Origin: Lepas anatifera
Taxonomy: Eukaryota > Arthropoda > Thecostraca > Lepadidae
Direction of reading: 5' to 3'
Assembly: GCA_034440635.1 (NCBI GenBank)
Contig: JAOTON010000403.1
Span: 115,876 to 179,875 of the forward strand
Length of the DNA: 64,000 nt
Both the position numbers and the translations under genes were made by a program. Each line of letters begins with the position of its first letter. The first letter of the stretch is position 1. The notes beneath the pieces are model-generated. The model was not told the DNA's origin, searched no databases, and saw only the letters and a program-made list of their open reading frames with translations. Below are positions 11,260-23,617 of the stretch, in pieces.

Positions 11260-12027
11260 CGGTTCTGTCAGCGGCAGTAGCTTTATGAAATAATTACTTA
11301 GTCGCAAATCTGACCATGCGATAAGCTGAATAAAGATAATAGTAAGAGAATCAATTCGTATGATTGATAATTTGATTGAATGATTGGATTTCCCCACTTG
11401 TCCGCCGGCAAACATTGGAAGTGAAAAATGCATTCTCACCTCGTATTTATTAACATTGTGAACACATTTAGGGTAGATCCGGGTAATAAAACATCATCGG
11501 AAGATAACCACTGTTAAGCTTTAACAACCGGCAAACGCAATAAAATGTGCGACAAGCGACTATCTTCAAAATCCAAGAGAGGTAGTATGTACAGCCGTTT
11601 CGATACTGATTGGTTGGTATTAGGCTGCGGTCGTTTTTGCAAAATATCTCTCAAGAGCTGGTCTTTACAGAGACGATTGTTGACTCACCTGCTTCGTTTT
11701 AACTGGATGCATGAATTGACGTGCGAAATACTTCATCATGTCCAAAATTTGCAAGTTATTGAGAAAAGACACCGAAAATAATCGGGATCGGTAAAAACAA
11801 CTTTTTGTACATAATTTACAAATTTACGTTTCATCCAGTCTGCAGGGTCCCAAATTTAAAGAGCTCATCAAAATTCATTGCTAGAGACGAAACGTTTATG
11901 AGAAGAGTAATCGTTTTTAAAATATGTCTTAAACGAACTGACACTAACCCGGTGTCCTAACCAAGACGCAACGCTTCGCAAGGAGACACTGACCACCGTG
12001 AGTTCATCCTCTTACACTGCCACTACG
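11260..12027. other. Non-coding stretch upstream of gag (left arm; mirror about 58,890-59,656)
   Basis: AT-rich and conserved between the arms. No gene or repeat boundary is recognised. Confidence 0.4.
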
Positions 12028-13602
12028 ATGGATCGTTTGGAAGTTAGACCCCCCGTGCGGACTAGACAAGAACAGCCTGGCTCATCTATCCCTGTGTGGG
12101 TCAAGTCTTCTTCCAGGGTCCTGGTCCTTACTCTAGAGGAGGGCAAAAAAATGAATCCCTTTCAGGTTGTCGAGGCCTTGGCTAAATTCGGAACCACGAC
12201 CCGTGTCTATCGGCACTCCGCCAGCAAATTGGACGTCACCATGTCCTCAGAAGAAGAAACGTACAGTCTGCTGTCGGCTAAAAGCCTGTCGTACTCTGGA
12301 GAAGGAGGAACCTTGGTATCGATACCGATAACAGTGACTCTCCACCCCACAAAGAACAGCGATGCTGGTGTGTTTCTTATCGGGAGCCCGCTGGGTCAAC
12401 AGAACAGGACGTATTGAATGGTTTGAAGGAGCAGGGGGTGAAAAACGTGCGGAGAATGAGTAAGAGGATGAGCGGTGAGCTTGAAGCGACAAACACTTTC
12501 GTTCTGACTTTCAATACTAAGGAGCTGCCTCAAACCATCCGTGTAGGCTGGCTTTCCGTGCGCGTTCGTAGGTACGTACCGCACCCCACGCGATGCTACC
12601 GATGTCAGAGATACGGTCATGTGGCCAAGACTTGCAAAGGGCAGGAGATGTGTGCGAGGTGCTCGATGGCAGGCCACGGCTCAGCAGTTTGCAAGGCGGG
12701 CGTCTCCAAGTGCATCGGATGTGGTGGTGACCATGAGGCGTGGTCACGCACATGCCCCACGTTCCTCTCTGAGAGGGAAAGGCTGAAAGAGCATGTTCTG
12801 GGAAGGCCTCCTGAGGAGAATGTATCACAAGGAGATAGCCGCCGTGAGGTGCCTGGCTCTCTCAAGCCGCCTGTGATGGAGGGAACTTCCGTGCTGTCCT
12901 CATCCTATCGCGATGCCCTCGTGGGAGGCACTGTGCAATCGAGATCTCCCGTCAACCTTGATTCCTCCTTGCGAGATATCAGTCCGTGATTTCATTAGCA
13001 TTTACGGTGGACGGGTGCCACAACCAGTCAACCACTTCAGTACCCAGACTGGTGAAGTTAGGATCACATCTGATAAGTCCGTTCAGACTGACCCAGTTGC
13101 CAACTTTGTTAAATCCCCATCAGTACTGATGCCTGACAATCAGAGTGGGCACACAACGGATAAGAGCACCCAAGCGGATTTCGAGGAAGGTTTGCCTGCG
13201 TCGGGCGCCGCATCACCAGCGGACCATTCTGGGGAGATTACAGGGCCTGATGTGAGTGGGGAGCAGCCAGTCCCTGACACGGGGGATGCTGCTCAGTTGG
13301 AACGTTCTGCCTCAGCACCACCAAAGGGGCGCAGTTTGCGAAAGGAGCAAAGTGCAGCGCTATCCCAACACCCGCAGATAGTGACTCTGCACCTATGCCT
13401 CCGCCATACCCGCCACCGTCACCGCCGACACAAACACTGCCACCAAAAACAAATGGCATGGGTCGCTCAATTTCAGAGTCCCGTGAAATTAAACGAAGAC
13501 TTTCCCCTTGTTCAAGCTCAGGAAAGGCATCCCCCAACACGGCACGAAGAAACAACAAAACCAGATTTCCTTTTCCTTGACACAAAGGGAAAGAAAATCT
13601 GA
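12028..13602 (+). pseudogene. Gag-like ORF1 of a non-LTR retrotransposon, two frameshifts (left arm)
   Basis: The first part (ATG at 12028) has an RRM-like gag region with SSRVLVLTLEEGKKMNPFQV and TLHPTKNS. The second frame carries three zinc knuckles: CYRCQRYGHVAKTC, CARCSMAGHGSAVC, and CIGCGGDHEAWSRTCP. This series is typical of I/Jockey/Nimb-like ORF1 proteins that package element RNA. The frame breaks near 12,375, where the upstream frame runs out of register with the zinc-knuckle frame; the right arm shares this break. A second break at about 12,977 is private to this arm: 11 bases present at the right arm are missing, giving a stop at 12,989. The tail to 13,602 is proline- and histidine-rich. 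Confidence 0.8.
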
Positions 13603-14073
13603 GTGCCAAGAGTGCATAAAGAGTTCCCCATTAAAATAAAGCAAGCAGGGTCCTAAGAAAATTTTGGATAAATCAAAAATGTTGGCAAGATGTGTCACGC
13701 CCTTCTATTAGTGATGAGAGGCATTCCGGTCCAAGAGTCCGGGAAACATAGATGAACAGAAACACAACTTTCGTTCGCAGCTCTCCGCCCAAGGGTCTCG
13801 GATATCCCGAGCGAACGGAGAGACCACCACATGTATGGGATGCACGTACGGCTTGGTGCGTATCATAAATGTACGACGGAAGAAGCTGGGAAACTTAGGT
13901 AGAATCTCGGCACATCAGTTTTTTAAGCTGCTGTTCTTGCTGAACAATGACTTATGCTAGCCTCTTTCTAAGTAGCTTTTGCAGACCGTATATAGTTGAA
14001 ATCTAATATGATAATGATGGGTGCGAAATGGCCAAGACGCGGAAAGCTCCCTTAAACCCCAATACACACATAC

Positions 14074-16481
14074 ACACCGGCAGAGGCGGCGGGACTTCCT
14101 CTCCCATGAGTGAGTGGTACCAGCCGGCGGGCCAAGCTCTGATTTAGTGAGACCTCGTCGCTCTGGCATCCCCCCGGGACACCATGGTGACGTCCACCGG
14201 CACCTGTTTCTGGGGAAGGGCAGAGGCCTCCCTGGCAAGCGCGTCTGCCCTCTCGTTTCCCAGGATTCCGCAGTGGGAGGGGACCTATTGCAGAATTACT
14301 TGCCGGTTCCCTCTAGCGATGGTCGAGAGGGCCTCCCAGATCTGAACCCCGAGCGGGATGACTTGTTCTGCGGGGCTGGCACGGAGCGAGGCCAGGACCG
14401 ACAGGGAGTCAGTGCATATCACAATGGGGTCGTCCACACAAGTCAGAAGCTCGCAAAGGAGGCGCAATGATGCCGAGATTGCGAAAAGCTCCGCACGGAA
14501 GCTGGAGCTGAGTCTGCCGGCGGGGGCTCGGAGCTCGTGGCGTTCACCCGGCTCCTCGATGAATGCTCCGGCTTCGCTGTTCAAGACGCCTCCGTCAGCG
14601 GAGCCATCCGTCCAAGCTCAGATTGCACACTGTGGTAGGGCCGTCAGTTGGAAGAGCGCCGCTTCCTTCTTCGTGGACGATGATCCTCCCGGTATGTTTT
14701 GGCCCACATCAAGGTTGAAAATCACCGGCGATGCAATCCCCTCAAACGGGGGGGGTGGGGGGGCGCTGCGGTAGCAGAGGCTTCACCGGGGGCAGTAATA
14801 CCTGCCGCGAGCCAGACCGCGCGCCTGAGCTCCTGCCACCCCGTAACCGAGGAGAGGCGCGCCGGGACTGTGGTTTCACCCACCGCTCGGAGTGGGTCGT
14901 TTTCTGGGAGGGTCAGGGACTTCGCGAGGAAGCGCGCCGCCAGGGTCTTGCAACTGGCGGCTACCGGAGCCAGGCCTGCCTCCACCATCAGCGCGTGTGA
15001 CGGAGTGGAGATAGGTCCCTCGTGATCACACGTGCCGCGGCTCTCAACTCCCTCGCTCCAAGAGAAGTGCGTTGGGCGCAGTGGCGGCAGGAACCCAGGC
15101 TTCCGCGGTGTGTTCTAGGGCTCTGCGCACGTAGGCATTGGCAACGGTCCGGAGCAATCTCTCTTCGAGTCCCCAGTGGCGGCCAGTCAGCTGACGGAGC
15201 TCCGTAATGCGAGGTCGCACCCTTGTTCTGAGGCTCCTGTAGTGAGGCCCGAAGTGCAGGATTCGATCCAGGCGATCAGAGCTTCTTGGTGGAGGCCCGT
15301 GGAGGCACCGCTTCAGACAAGGCAGCCTCACCGGCATCACGAAAAGCGCTCTAGTTGGCCTTGTGGACTCTTGCTTCCGGACTCGGTTAGGCGGGCACTC
15401 CGAGCTTCGCACCTCGACCAACTTTGGCAGGTGGTCGCTTCCGAGATCCCGGCCGAGTCGCCATGACGACCTTCTAGCGAGTTCTGAGCTGCAGGCCACA
15501 CACGTCAGGCGCAGTCCGGCTGCCAGTGCGATAGCTCAGGAACGTCGGTGCTCTACTGTTAAGTGTGTTCCAGCCGACGCGATCCAGCCAATCATCGAAT
15601 CGTCGCCTCATGGGATCTGCAGTGTCCCAGATGTTAGAGTCCCAGAGAGGGTGGTGGCCGCTTAGGCCTCCGACAACAATGAAGTAGCCGTTGTGCGGGA
15701 CGGCATCGGGCGAGAATCAGTCCCGACGATCGTCATTCTCCGCTGACCTGATGTGAAGCCGGTACAAGTTCCAAATCAAGAGCGGACGCTTTCCGAGGAC
15801 GCGCACGCCGCAGACCTCAGTCGAGTCGTCAGCCGTGTCCAGAGGGCGGCCCACCAGAGGCTCGAAGTGGAGATCCGCCTGGAGGTAGAACGCCACATCG
15901 CCATTCCTGACGACCGCTGCGCCTTTCCTTCTGCCTCGCGCCCTGCGGTTGAACGCCGGAGTTTGGAAGTCGGGTATGCGGGTAGCAGTCTTGACAGGAA
16001 GCTAGGCCTCCTGAACAGCTACGACGTCCGCGGATACCGTCCGAAGCCAGCTTTTGAGTACCGGGATTTTGTCCCGGATCCCCTCGGCGTTTCAGACAAC
16101 AATGTGAAGGAGACTTCGTGTGTGCCGGTTGCGGCGGTAGCGTCGGTTCTGGGCCCGTCCTCTGTGCTGTCCCCTCGGCGGCCTCCGGTGATCACCCCCT
16201 CCGCCGGCGCTCACGGAGGAGGACGCGGCCGGCTGATCACTCATATAGTAGGCCGGGGCCGCGCTGCGTGCGCGGCACCCGGATCCGAAGGTGGGCATGT
16301 CGTAGCCCCGGGGTGGAGAAAAACAAGTTGATCTTGCCAAATCCGGGAGGCTGGGAAAGCGACGACGGTGGCGGGATGCCGCCAGCAAGTCCCTCTCGGA
16401 GAGGGCACGTGGGAGGCCGTTTGGTTTCCGCGGCTGGGGCAACCAGTTGCGGTGGGCCCGAGGGCTCACATCTTCCACCAC
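14074..16481 (-). pseudogene. Decayed ORF2 (endonuclease, RT thumb, RNase H) of an I/R1-like non-LTR element, RT palm missing (left arm)
   Basis: Read 16,481 to 14,074 on the minus strand. The endonuclease starts near 16,100 (NAEGIRDKIPVLKSWLRT) and ends with RDLGSDHLPKLVEV, which has the catalytic SDH. The protein then jumps to an RT thumb (ILHFGPHYRSLRTRVRPRI, LRQLTGRHWGLEERLLRTV). The fingers and palm with the FADD box are absent, so an internal deletion of the polymerase core has occurred. RNase H follows with its acidic set: TDGS, SSSFRAELFAI, ICTDSLSVL, and SHCGILGNERADALA. A TAG stop just before VPSHCG replaces the usual Trp. Several frameshifts are present. The strand is opposite to the neighbouring gag. 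Confidence 0.8.
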
Positions 16482-17360
16482 TTGAAGGCGGTCTCCGTCG
16501 GAAGGCTTAGTTTGGGTTCGGCGATGCCGATGCTCACTACCCTGCTGTCATAGGACCGTGCCCGGTGGTGTTGTAAGCGTCACGTGATGGACCCATTCAT
16601 CCTTGCTGCGGTCCTGCTGGAGAGGTGGGTCCGGGACCTCCTCAATAGTGTGGATCCCGACGGTGCTTGGTGTCAGGGGAACACCTCATTCTACGAGTTG
16701 GGGCCCATATCTGCTGATGCTGCGATGTCTGAACTGCGATTTGGGTTGGAGGTGAAGGCTGAGAACTACCCCGGCAGTGCGGGTCCCGGCGATGCTCAAC
16801 GTCGGCAACATATTTCTCATCTCGCCTATTGAAGTCCCATCAACCGTCTAAAATCCACATAACTGTTTTTTCACCATTATCCCTACGTTTTTTTCTAGTT
16901 TTAGTTTCAGCTGCATATGTGGGCCTTAAACCAACAAACTTAAACGGTAAACTGAGCATTCGGAAAGCTATAATTAGACCCCAGCATGTTCGTTGTCACT
17001 ATGTCTTCACAGTTTGTCTTAACAGTTTTGTTGCACTAATGTAAGTATGTTTTATTGTCTCATGTCAGCCTATTTCGTGTTTTTTGTCTCTTGTCTCTTT
17101 GCTCTGTTTTGTTGTTTCCTTTTCTTTTTTGTTATTTTGTTTAGCGCGTTATGTTCAATATCAAACCGGTGTACCTCTACTTTCTGAATTAGAAGTACGC
17201 TAACTCATTTATTTTGGTATTTGCTGCTTTGTCTTCTGGAAAAGTTATTTTATTTTCTGTTGCTCACTGTTACCTATTTTTTGTTATGCTCGCTCGCTCT
17301 GTGTGCTACTCATCCCTCCACTTTCGCTCTTTCTGTCATTTTGGTAAAAGAAACAAAAAG
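16482..17360. other. Possible 3' untranslated region of a non-LTR element (left arm; mirror about 53,545-54,425)
   Basis: T-rich on the plus strand, with TTTTGTTGTTTCCTTTTC-like tracts. It leads into a (GAT)n tail at 17,361, as seen at 3' ends of some I-like elements. It would suit the plus-strand gag, but the inverted ORF2 pieces lie between them. Confidence 0.3.
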
Positions 17361-17378
17361 ATGATGATGATGATGATG
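17361..17378 (+). repeat. (GAT)n short tandem tail (left arm; mirror about 53,525-53,541)
   Basis: Six trinucleotides follow AAACAAAAA. The right arm has one unit fewer. It may be a non-LTR 3' tail. Confidence 0.6.
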
Positions 17379-17784
17379 ACCTTTCCCCATAAGATTGTCG
17401 TAATTCACTTTTCGGCTAAAGAAAACGGGATCAAATTTCAGAACTTGCTTTCAATACGATACGTGCTAAGAATCGACTTCAGACCCCCGTTAAGCGAATT
17501 CTCTGCATCAAATAACCCTTGAACCGTCACATTTAGCCACTTCGTCCCAATGGGTTTCCTAAATCCTTTGGACCAGAATTTGGCCCCGATTTGAATTGCA
17601 TCGTGAAACTGCTGATAATGTTTTTTTAGAAGATTTAAGGTTCGGTCCCTATGTTTCACATTTCTATTTTCATGAAAATAACTTTAATATCTCTGTATCA
17701 AGCTTTAATGTTATGGTAGAATCAAAGAAATGCATTCCAGGGGACGCGGGGACTTGCTGATTATATTCACTGTTTTTTTTTCAG

Positions 17785-17917
17785 GATATGAAGACTGGTG
17801 TTTCCTTCCCCCTTCATGGTGGAATCTGTTGCGGCGGCAGCCGAAGAGACAGCGACTGGTGCAATTCGTGGAGAACTCGCCGTGACTAACGTATCGGACG
17901 TGGACGTTGAGCTCTAA
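17785..17917 (+). other. Candidate terminal exon (left arm)
   Basis: A polypyrimidine tract and CAG (17782-17784) precede a stretch in which one frame gives a 33-codon ORF from ATG 17816 to TAA 17917. It reads MVESVAAAAEETATGAIRGE and ends SDVDVEL. The composition looks like a real protein C-terminus. The last codon before the stop differs between the arms but still encodes Leu (CTC here, CTG on the right). However, an in-frame TGA lies just after the presumed splice site. I do not recognise the protein and rate this as weak. Confidence 0.2.
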
Positions 17918-18365
17918 ATCATGGGTGATCTGCATTAGATACGGTCTTATGAATATTAAGTATTATTTTGACTGGGCCTTTCTATTTTCTTGTTAACCGT
18001 GCTGTTGCGATCATGGGAGGAAATTTGTGTCCTTTTTGTAGCAACATTTCTTAGGGTTGCAATATTGCCTCTCGCCCGCCCAGTTGGTGTGCCCGCGACA
18101 CGTTGCTGCTGTGGCAGTGCAGCAGCTCTGACTGGTGGAAAATCAATGTTTCTGTGTGATTCGTTTACCTGTATGTGCTCAGGCTTGTCCCTAAACGTAA
18201 GTAAACCGATCCATAGTCAAATCTAATGAAAACTGGGGAGGATAGTCCGGGTGAAATAGTGAAAAACCAGTTTTTGTAAGAAAACAAATCAAAATCGGAT
18301 AGTAGTGGGCACTATTTTGCCGCTTTTTGGCGCCACGGCTAGATTGAACCCCCTAGATCCACCCT

Positions 18366-19335
18366 TAAGCTATTGGTGTCGTGTCACCCCCCCTCGTCTG
18401 CCCTTGAGTTTCTTTCATCTGCCATGTCCTTGCTGTCGTTTGCGCTGTCCTTTGTGCGTGCTAAAGTATCCCTCAGATGATGTGTCGTTACCTCCACGTA
18501 TCCTGCCCTTTCTCGTCTGTCATCCAGTCCCACTCGCTTGCCTTGCCCCATCGCCTTCGGTTGTCATGTCCCTTTGTTCATCTTCTATGTCCTTTTTAAA
18601 GGGAATGTGGCACCTCTATAACGTGATTTTAACTGAGATAGCCAAGCTGTAAAGCAAGTCGGAAAACCCGGTACTCTATATATCATTTGTCTTGGAACTC
18701 GTTATTTCCGTATAAAAACTAAAACCTACCCGAAATATACCCCTCATGTACCTCTCACCAGGCGTCCATTGTTGTGAGCTGCTGGTGTGACGACATATCC
18801 TGACGTCACGATGAGCATCAGCCAATCTAAGCCCTTGAAGCGTTTTGAGTATGGTAGTGGTTGCCAGATCATGACATCATCTACAGGCAGATATTTATAT
18901 ATTTTCCTAGAGGAGTATTTTAAAAAACAAGATATTGAGCTTATTGTACATTTTTCAGAGAAATCATGAGTGGTTTCATTATTTTCGGCTGAAAGTACGC
19001 CTAATTACACTAAATTACAGGATTCGACCAAGGTGCCTCATTTCCTTTAATGTCCCCTAAGATTTCGCATGTATCGTGTTTTCGCCTTCGTGCTCTTTGT
19101 CCTCCCTCGTCTGCCATGTTTGCCTTCTCTCGTCTGCTCTTCAGCTCTGTCCACGCATTTTGGTCCCTGATATTCATTTGCCCTGTCTTGTTTTGTCTGC
19201 TCGGTCATAGCCCTCTTTGGCTCTGTTCTGTCCTCATTTACCCCTGTCTCACTCGTGTGCTCATATATCCCTTTATGCAAAGCCCTCAACTTTGAATGCC
19301 CTGTCCGGTCCTCATCTATGCTTTCCTCCAACGTT
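18366..19335 (+). repeat. Pyrimidine-rich degenerate minisatellite split by a MITE (left arm)
   Basis: Short degenerate units like CTCGTCTGCC and TGTCCTTTGT recur from about 18,366 to 18,595 and again from 19,060 to 19,335. A TTAA MITE (18,600-19,046) interrupts them. On the minus strand the units read as charged frames (REQTREGKHGRRGRTKS-like) that I regard as artefacts. Confidence 0.6.
18600..19046. mobile_element. TTAA MITE family C, full length (left arm)
   Basis: It is flanked by TTAA on both sides (18596-18599 and 19047-19050). The ends AGGGAATGTGGCACCT and, reverse-complemented, AGGAAATGAGGCACCT match at 14 of 16. It is 447 bp and non-coding. TTAA duplication fits piggyBac or Kolobok-type mobilisation; the class is inferred. 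Confidence 0.85.
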
Positions 19336-22300
19336 ACCTCAAATTCCTCAGCATTTAGGAAAATATTCTCAAGGGCACTTCATTTCATTTAATCTTACTA
19401 ACAAAATATTTGATACGTTCGTTTTAGCTGCACATTGATTCACAGTGGACACTTGGTATTGCCATCATATTTGTTTGGAACAAAGTAACGGGTGAAATTA
19501 AGTTACTTTTTTTACTTTTGAAATGGGTTTTGAGAGGGTACTATATAATCTGGTAGTTTTGCGCGCCCCTAAACTCAAATGATTAATCGAATAATCAAAG
19601 AGTTTGGTAGACAGTGTATACTACCACTACTGGCATAATAGAATTAATTCAAATCCTCGTGATTTGAATTTTCCTCAAATTGGTTCTTCGAAATAAATGA
19701 CATTAATACAGGCTACGACGGGCGAGGGCACATCAGGGGGGGGTATTTTAGGGCGGATAAAGGAGACCTGGTAGATAAGAAATACTTCGGGGTGACCGAG
19801 GGAGGGCAGGGTACGGATGACTTCAAGGTCAATGCCTGTACCAAGATTCGTTCAGGGGGATCAAGGCGTCAAGTCCGGTTACTACCCCCAATGCAACCAT
19901 GTTTCATCCGCTTTTAGTTTGATTTTGGCCGATTAGAAAAGCGTTATGTTTTTGCCGACTGTAGTGAATTCCCCAAAATGTTCACTTTAACCTGTTTGTG
20001 GATCGATCTTTTTACGTTGACGGACAAACCGCATCACATCCGGACATAAAATCATATACAGAAATACATTCCTTGCACCTGCACTGCTATAAACATAAAA
20101 CCGCAAGGCCCAATCCGAAATAAGGAAAAATCATATACATCTTTAGGTACTGCAAATAGTCAAACCATGCTCAGTATCATGAAGTAACGTTTGACCGTTG
20201 AAGAAGTGCTCTTGCTAGAGAGCTTCCGGCTGTTAAGTGCTCGTGCATGTCAGGTTCTGAAGCTTGCGATCTCAGATTCTTAGATGGTTGTGTAGATTCT
20301 GTGTTGTACGTCGCCGCCGATGGTGATGTATTTTGGGTTTTGCGCGATAAAGCAATATATTTTGTTTCCGATACTGCTGTGGACTGGTATTCCATGGCGA
20401 TGCAGTGTGTTTTCAATGCCCTGACTTTTTTATTTTGTAAAAAGTTCATGTAAATGAACATGATGTGGTCCAAGGGCCGATTTTCTTGTGTGCAACAATT
20501 GTCGTAGATGCTGTTCAGTGTCGTTCGTGCCATGGATAAAGATAATGGAGCTGGTTTTATTCATCAGGATGGATTTCATCTTTTTGCGTATGTGTTCGAC
20601 ATTTATGAAAGAAAATATCATTTCAGCCGAAAGTAAAGCATGTCCATTCTCGTTTAAACCAGAGCTTTGATCATTCCGCCTACACATTCACGTGGAAATT
20701 CACATGTGATGCTGCTTATTGATAACTGTTCAGCAGACATTAATTTCGAATCAGGGGGATAAGGATAGCTCTCCAGCTACGATACATGACTCTTTTTATA
20801 TGGCATCGTGGAATGTTGTTTATGTTGTGATGTGATTTCGAGTTCGCATTGCGTACTTGGTGAAGGAATGGAACGCCTACGAGTAAAGATATTAGAACGA
20901 ACGGGGCACCTCAAGCCTTGCATTGATGCTGTGTTTTTCAATTGTGCTTGACATGTTTGCCAGGTAACGAGTGCACAAATGCAATGGCGTGGAAACGCTG
21001 TGTTTGATGTTGAAAGATCACCCTCAAGAAAGTTTGTAGTTTCACTGTGTTTTAAAACGCTGAGTTTTTATTACGAAGGAGATCGATACTGGAGACGAAA
21101 AGAGCTGTCTAATTTCTCGACGAAAACGTGTATTTTCAAACATTTTGACGTGGAGCACCGTAATGAATAGGACGATTTGACTGAAAGTTCTCACCAATAG
21201 GCGGGAACGATGTTGATGTGGTTTTTGTGTTTACTGGGTGTGTAAGACGAAGTATTGGATGTGCTTTCCAGTTATGTGAAGTCTGTCTAAAGTATTATAG
21301 TATCATGTGAAAAAGATCGCTCACGCTTATAATCGGAGTGGCGCCGAGCGTGAATTTTACAATTCGTCAACAGTGAGTCATCTGCAGGCCTGCGTTATAT
21401 TCTCGGTGTCCTTAGGCTAGGAAAAGGTCGCTGGGAGTCGTGTATAGTTTGTTTTTGCATGCTCTCCGAGTAGTACAGGTATCGTGAGGTCATTGTCGAC
21501 AAATGCGACGATTGATATCGTTGAGCTACACTTTTCATCCGAAGTTCTTTTAATCGAAAAAGTTTTACAGTAGTGTAGTTTCTAGAATCGCACATTCCAA
21601 GCTTATAATATATGCGTGAAGCTGACCATGATGTTGAATTTCTGCGAAATGGAGTGGGAATATAAAACATTGCCCCTTGGACGGATATCTTTGTCAGGAA
21701 CGAGAGACTTGCGAGAGAGTGGCGGTTGGCGCGTCCAGTTTTCATGTCTGGCACTTTTTAGCCGTTGCATATCGGGGCTGGGTGGCCGAGTTGTCTGCTG
21801 AATTTCAAATTGGATTTCCTCTCGTTGGGTTCGTGGCTTCAATGGCTGGGTTGAAAATGGCCTTCCCTGCTTCATCTGGTCTGATCTTGAACTTCCACAC
21901 TAATTCTCAATGTTCCCTCTAAGTGGGAAAATGTGTGCGCTGATAGACCATGCTAAAATAAAAATGTCACAGAATGGTGTGCAGTTTGCCCTCTGTCAGG
22001 ATATCCTCTGGAGTAAATTTGTTTAACACGCGCTGTGGGGGAGGTCCTATAGTGCCCCCCTCCCGGAGATCTCGGAAACCAAGATCGTTAGAAAAGGCCC
22101 ATTGGTGGTGTCAGCGATAAACGAAAGATATGTACAAACGTTTTCCGGAGGACCAGAATTATATTCACGAGATAAACGAACGGAACAAGACGCTTCGACG
22201 ACACGAACAAAACTGCCGCCACTCCGGCACACTGGGCGGCGGGCGACCTCCAGTGCCGCTGGCTCAAGACAATTAGTAAGGGGCGGCGGCGGATGTCTGG

Positions 22301-22872
22301 CCAGAGGGTCGGGCCCCCACTGCGCCATCCGCTGGCAGCCCGGGGAGGCCGTGGTACGTCTAGACGGCTACACGGGCGGGGGGAAGGCTGGGCTGGATGT
22401 CTGGATGCTGTCTGAGTACGCTACCGTACTCACACCCAGCACCACACAGTATCGAACGCACGGTTGTTGCCTGCACGGACGGGGCACGATATTTATAACG
22501 CACGTTGCTTATGTACAATCTGTCACCCATCACTCATACGAAGGTACATACATACCTGATATTTACAGATATAGTCGAAACGGTCAGAGCAACACTCATA
22601 TGAGCCTCACACGAGGCCTAAACGTCACTCTCCAGCACACAGAGCCACGCAGCGGGACGGGTGTACTGTTCGGTGGCGGTTTTAACCTGTGCCCAGCGAA
22701 CCACCCCATCCTCGCTGGTCGTGGCTCTTGTACTGCGGCCGAGTGCTCACACTCCGGGGGGCGTGCTATGAGCTATCCCCTGCTATGAGCTCAGGATCGC
22801 CGCATTTCACGTTGGCATTGTCCGTCTGTCATTTCTGCCGCACGTGCGTGGTAGCGGTGACTATCCCGTCTT
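19336..22872. other. Arm sequence without recognised genes (left arm; mirror about 48,026-51,564)
   Basis: Several 60-120-codon frames on the minus strand (for example 20,177-20,533 and 21,395-21,754) are kept open in both arms, but I see no domain in them. At 22,100-22,780 a 228-codon frame here is broken in the mirror by a shift near position 22,320, arguing against coding function. The end toward 22,870 may be flank or LTR of the adjacent BEL/Pao remnant; a TATAAATAT box is visible at about 22,490 (minus strand). Confidence 0.4.
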
Positions 22873-23617
22873 ATGCGCACTGAGCGTGAGTCTGACATGA
22901 AACGGTCCGGAACAATCGGAAGTTGGTGTTCTGATTTGGGGTGATCGGCTGGTCTGTCGCTCCTCCAGATCTCTCCACAGAAAACGGAGAGCTGGCTTGT
23001 TTCCGATTCTCATGCGGACCCAGTAGCATATGGTCACTGTTCACGCCATCAGCGCCATAAGACGCCACAGAAACCACATCCGAGCCCCTGGCAGGTCGGC
23101 AAACAGGCCCGGCACCACTAATAGATTATTGTTCAAGCTGGTACCATCGGACCGCGCTATTACGTCAATCACAATGCGTGGGTCTCTTGTTTGTTTGCGC
23201 TGGTGACCGCACGGCAGGCGGAAGTGCTGCTTTCGCGGGTGAGGGACCAGGGGGCGCAGCGGGGGCCAGCTTCCGGGCATGACCGTCCCGCAGGTATTTC
23301 TGAGTGTAGTCTGACGTTTTAGCGGTGTTCACGTGCTTTAGATTCATGTGACTGGGTGGAGCGGTCCATTCCTAACTCCAGGGACAGCTGGTCTTCCACC
23401 ATAGTCAGCTGGCTTCCCAAGTCAAATATGGCACTCGCTGCTCTCTGTCCACAGGGCCCGTACACTAAAACCGGCATCGTCTGCAAAATATCATGGGTGT
23501 GCTCCGTGGCGGCCGCGCCGACGTGACCGGTGTCGCCTCCCCGCTGAGCCGGGAATATCCGCGGCGCACCGTGTAGCAAAGGGTGGTGGCGGCCCTCGCA
23601 GTTGACGGCCGCAGTCA
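22873..23617 (-). pseudogene. BEL/Pao LTR-retrotransposon pol remnant: protease joined to start of RT (left arm)
   Basis: The minus strand reads MPVLVYGPCGQRAASAIFDL followed by GSQLTMVEDQLSLELGM. This is the aspartic-protease region of BEL/Pao pol, with DLGS in the DxG(S/A) position. Then come QKYLRDGHARKLAP, RDPRIVIDV and RSDGTSLNNNLLV, matching the N-terminal RT region of BEL/Pao (RKL..., LPHH..., FDA..., SLN...LL.GP). In another frame NKPALRFLWSD matches the RT motif DQxALRFLW. Most of the protease-RT linker is missing, so this is an internally deleted, frameshifted copy. No flanking LTR pair could be defined by eye. Confidence 0.65.

Noticed and set aside
20177..20533. Copia-type RNase H similarity (a short STAVSETKYIALS stretch)
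   Set aside because: The match is a few residues long, with no supporting motifs upstream or downstream.
22102..22788. 228-codon plus-strand gene
   Set aside because: It is broken by a frameshift in the mirror copy and has no recognisable domain or codon signal.
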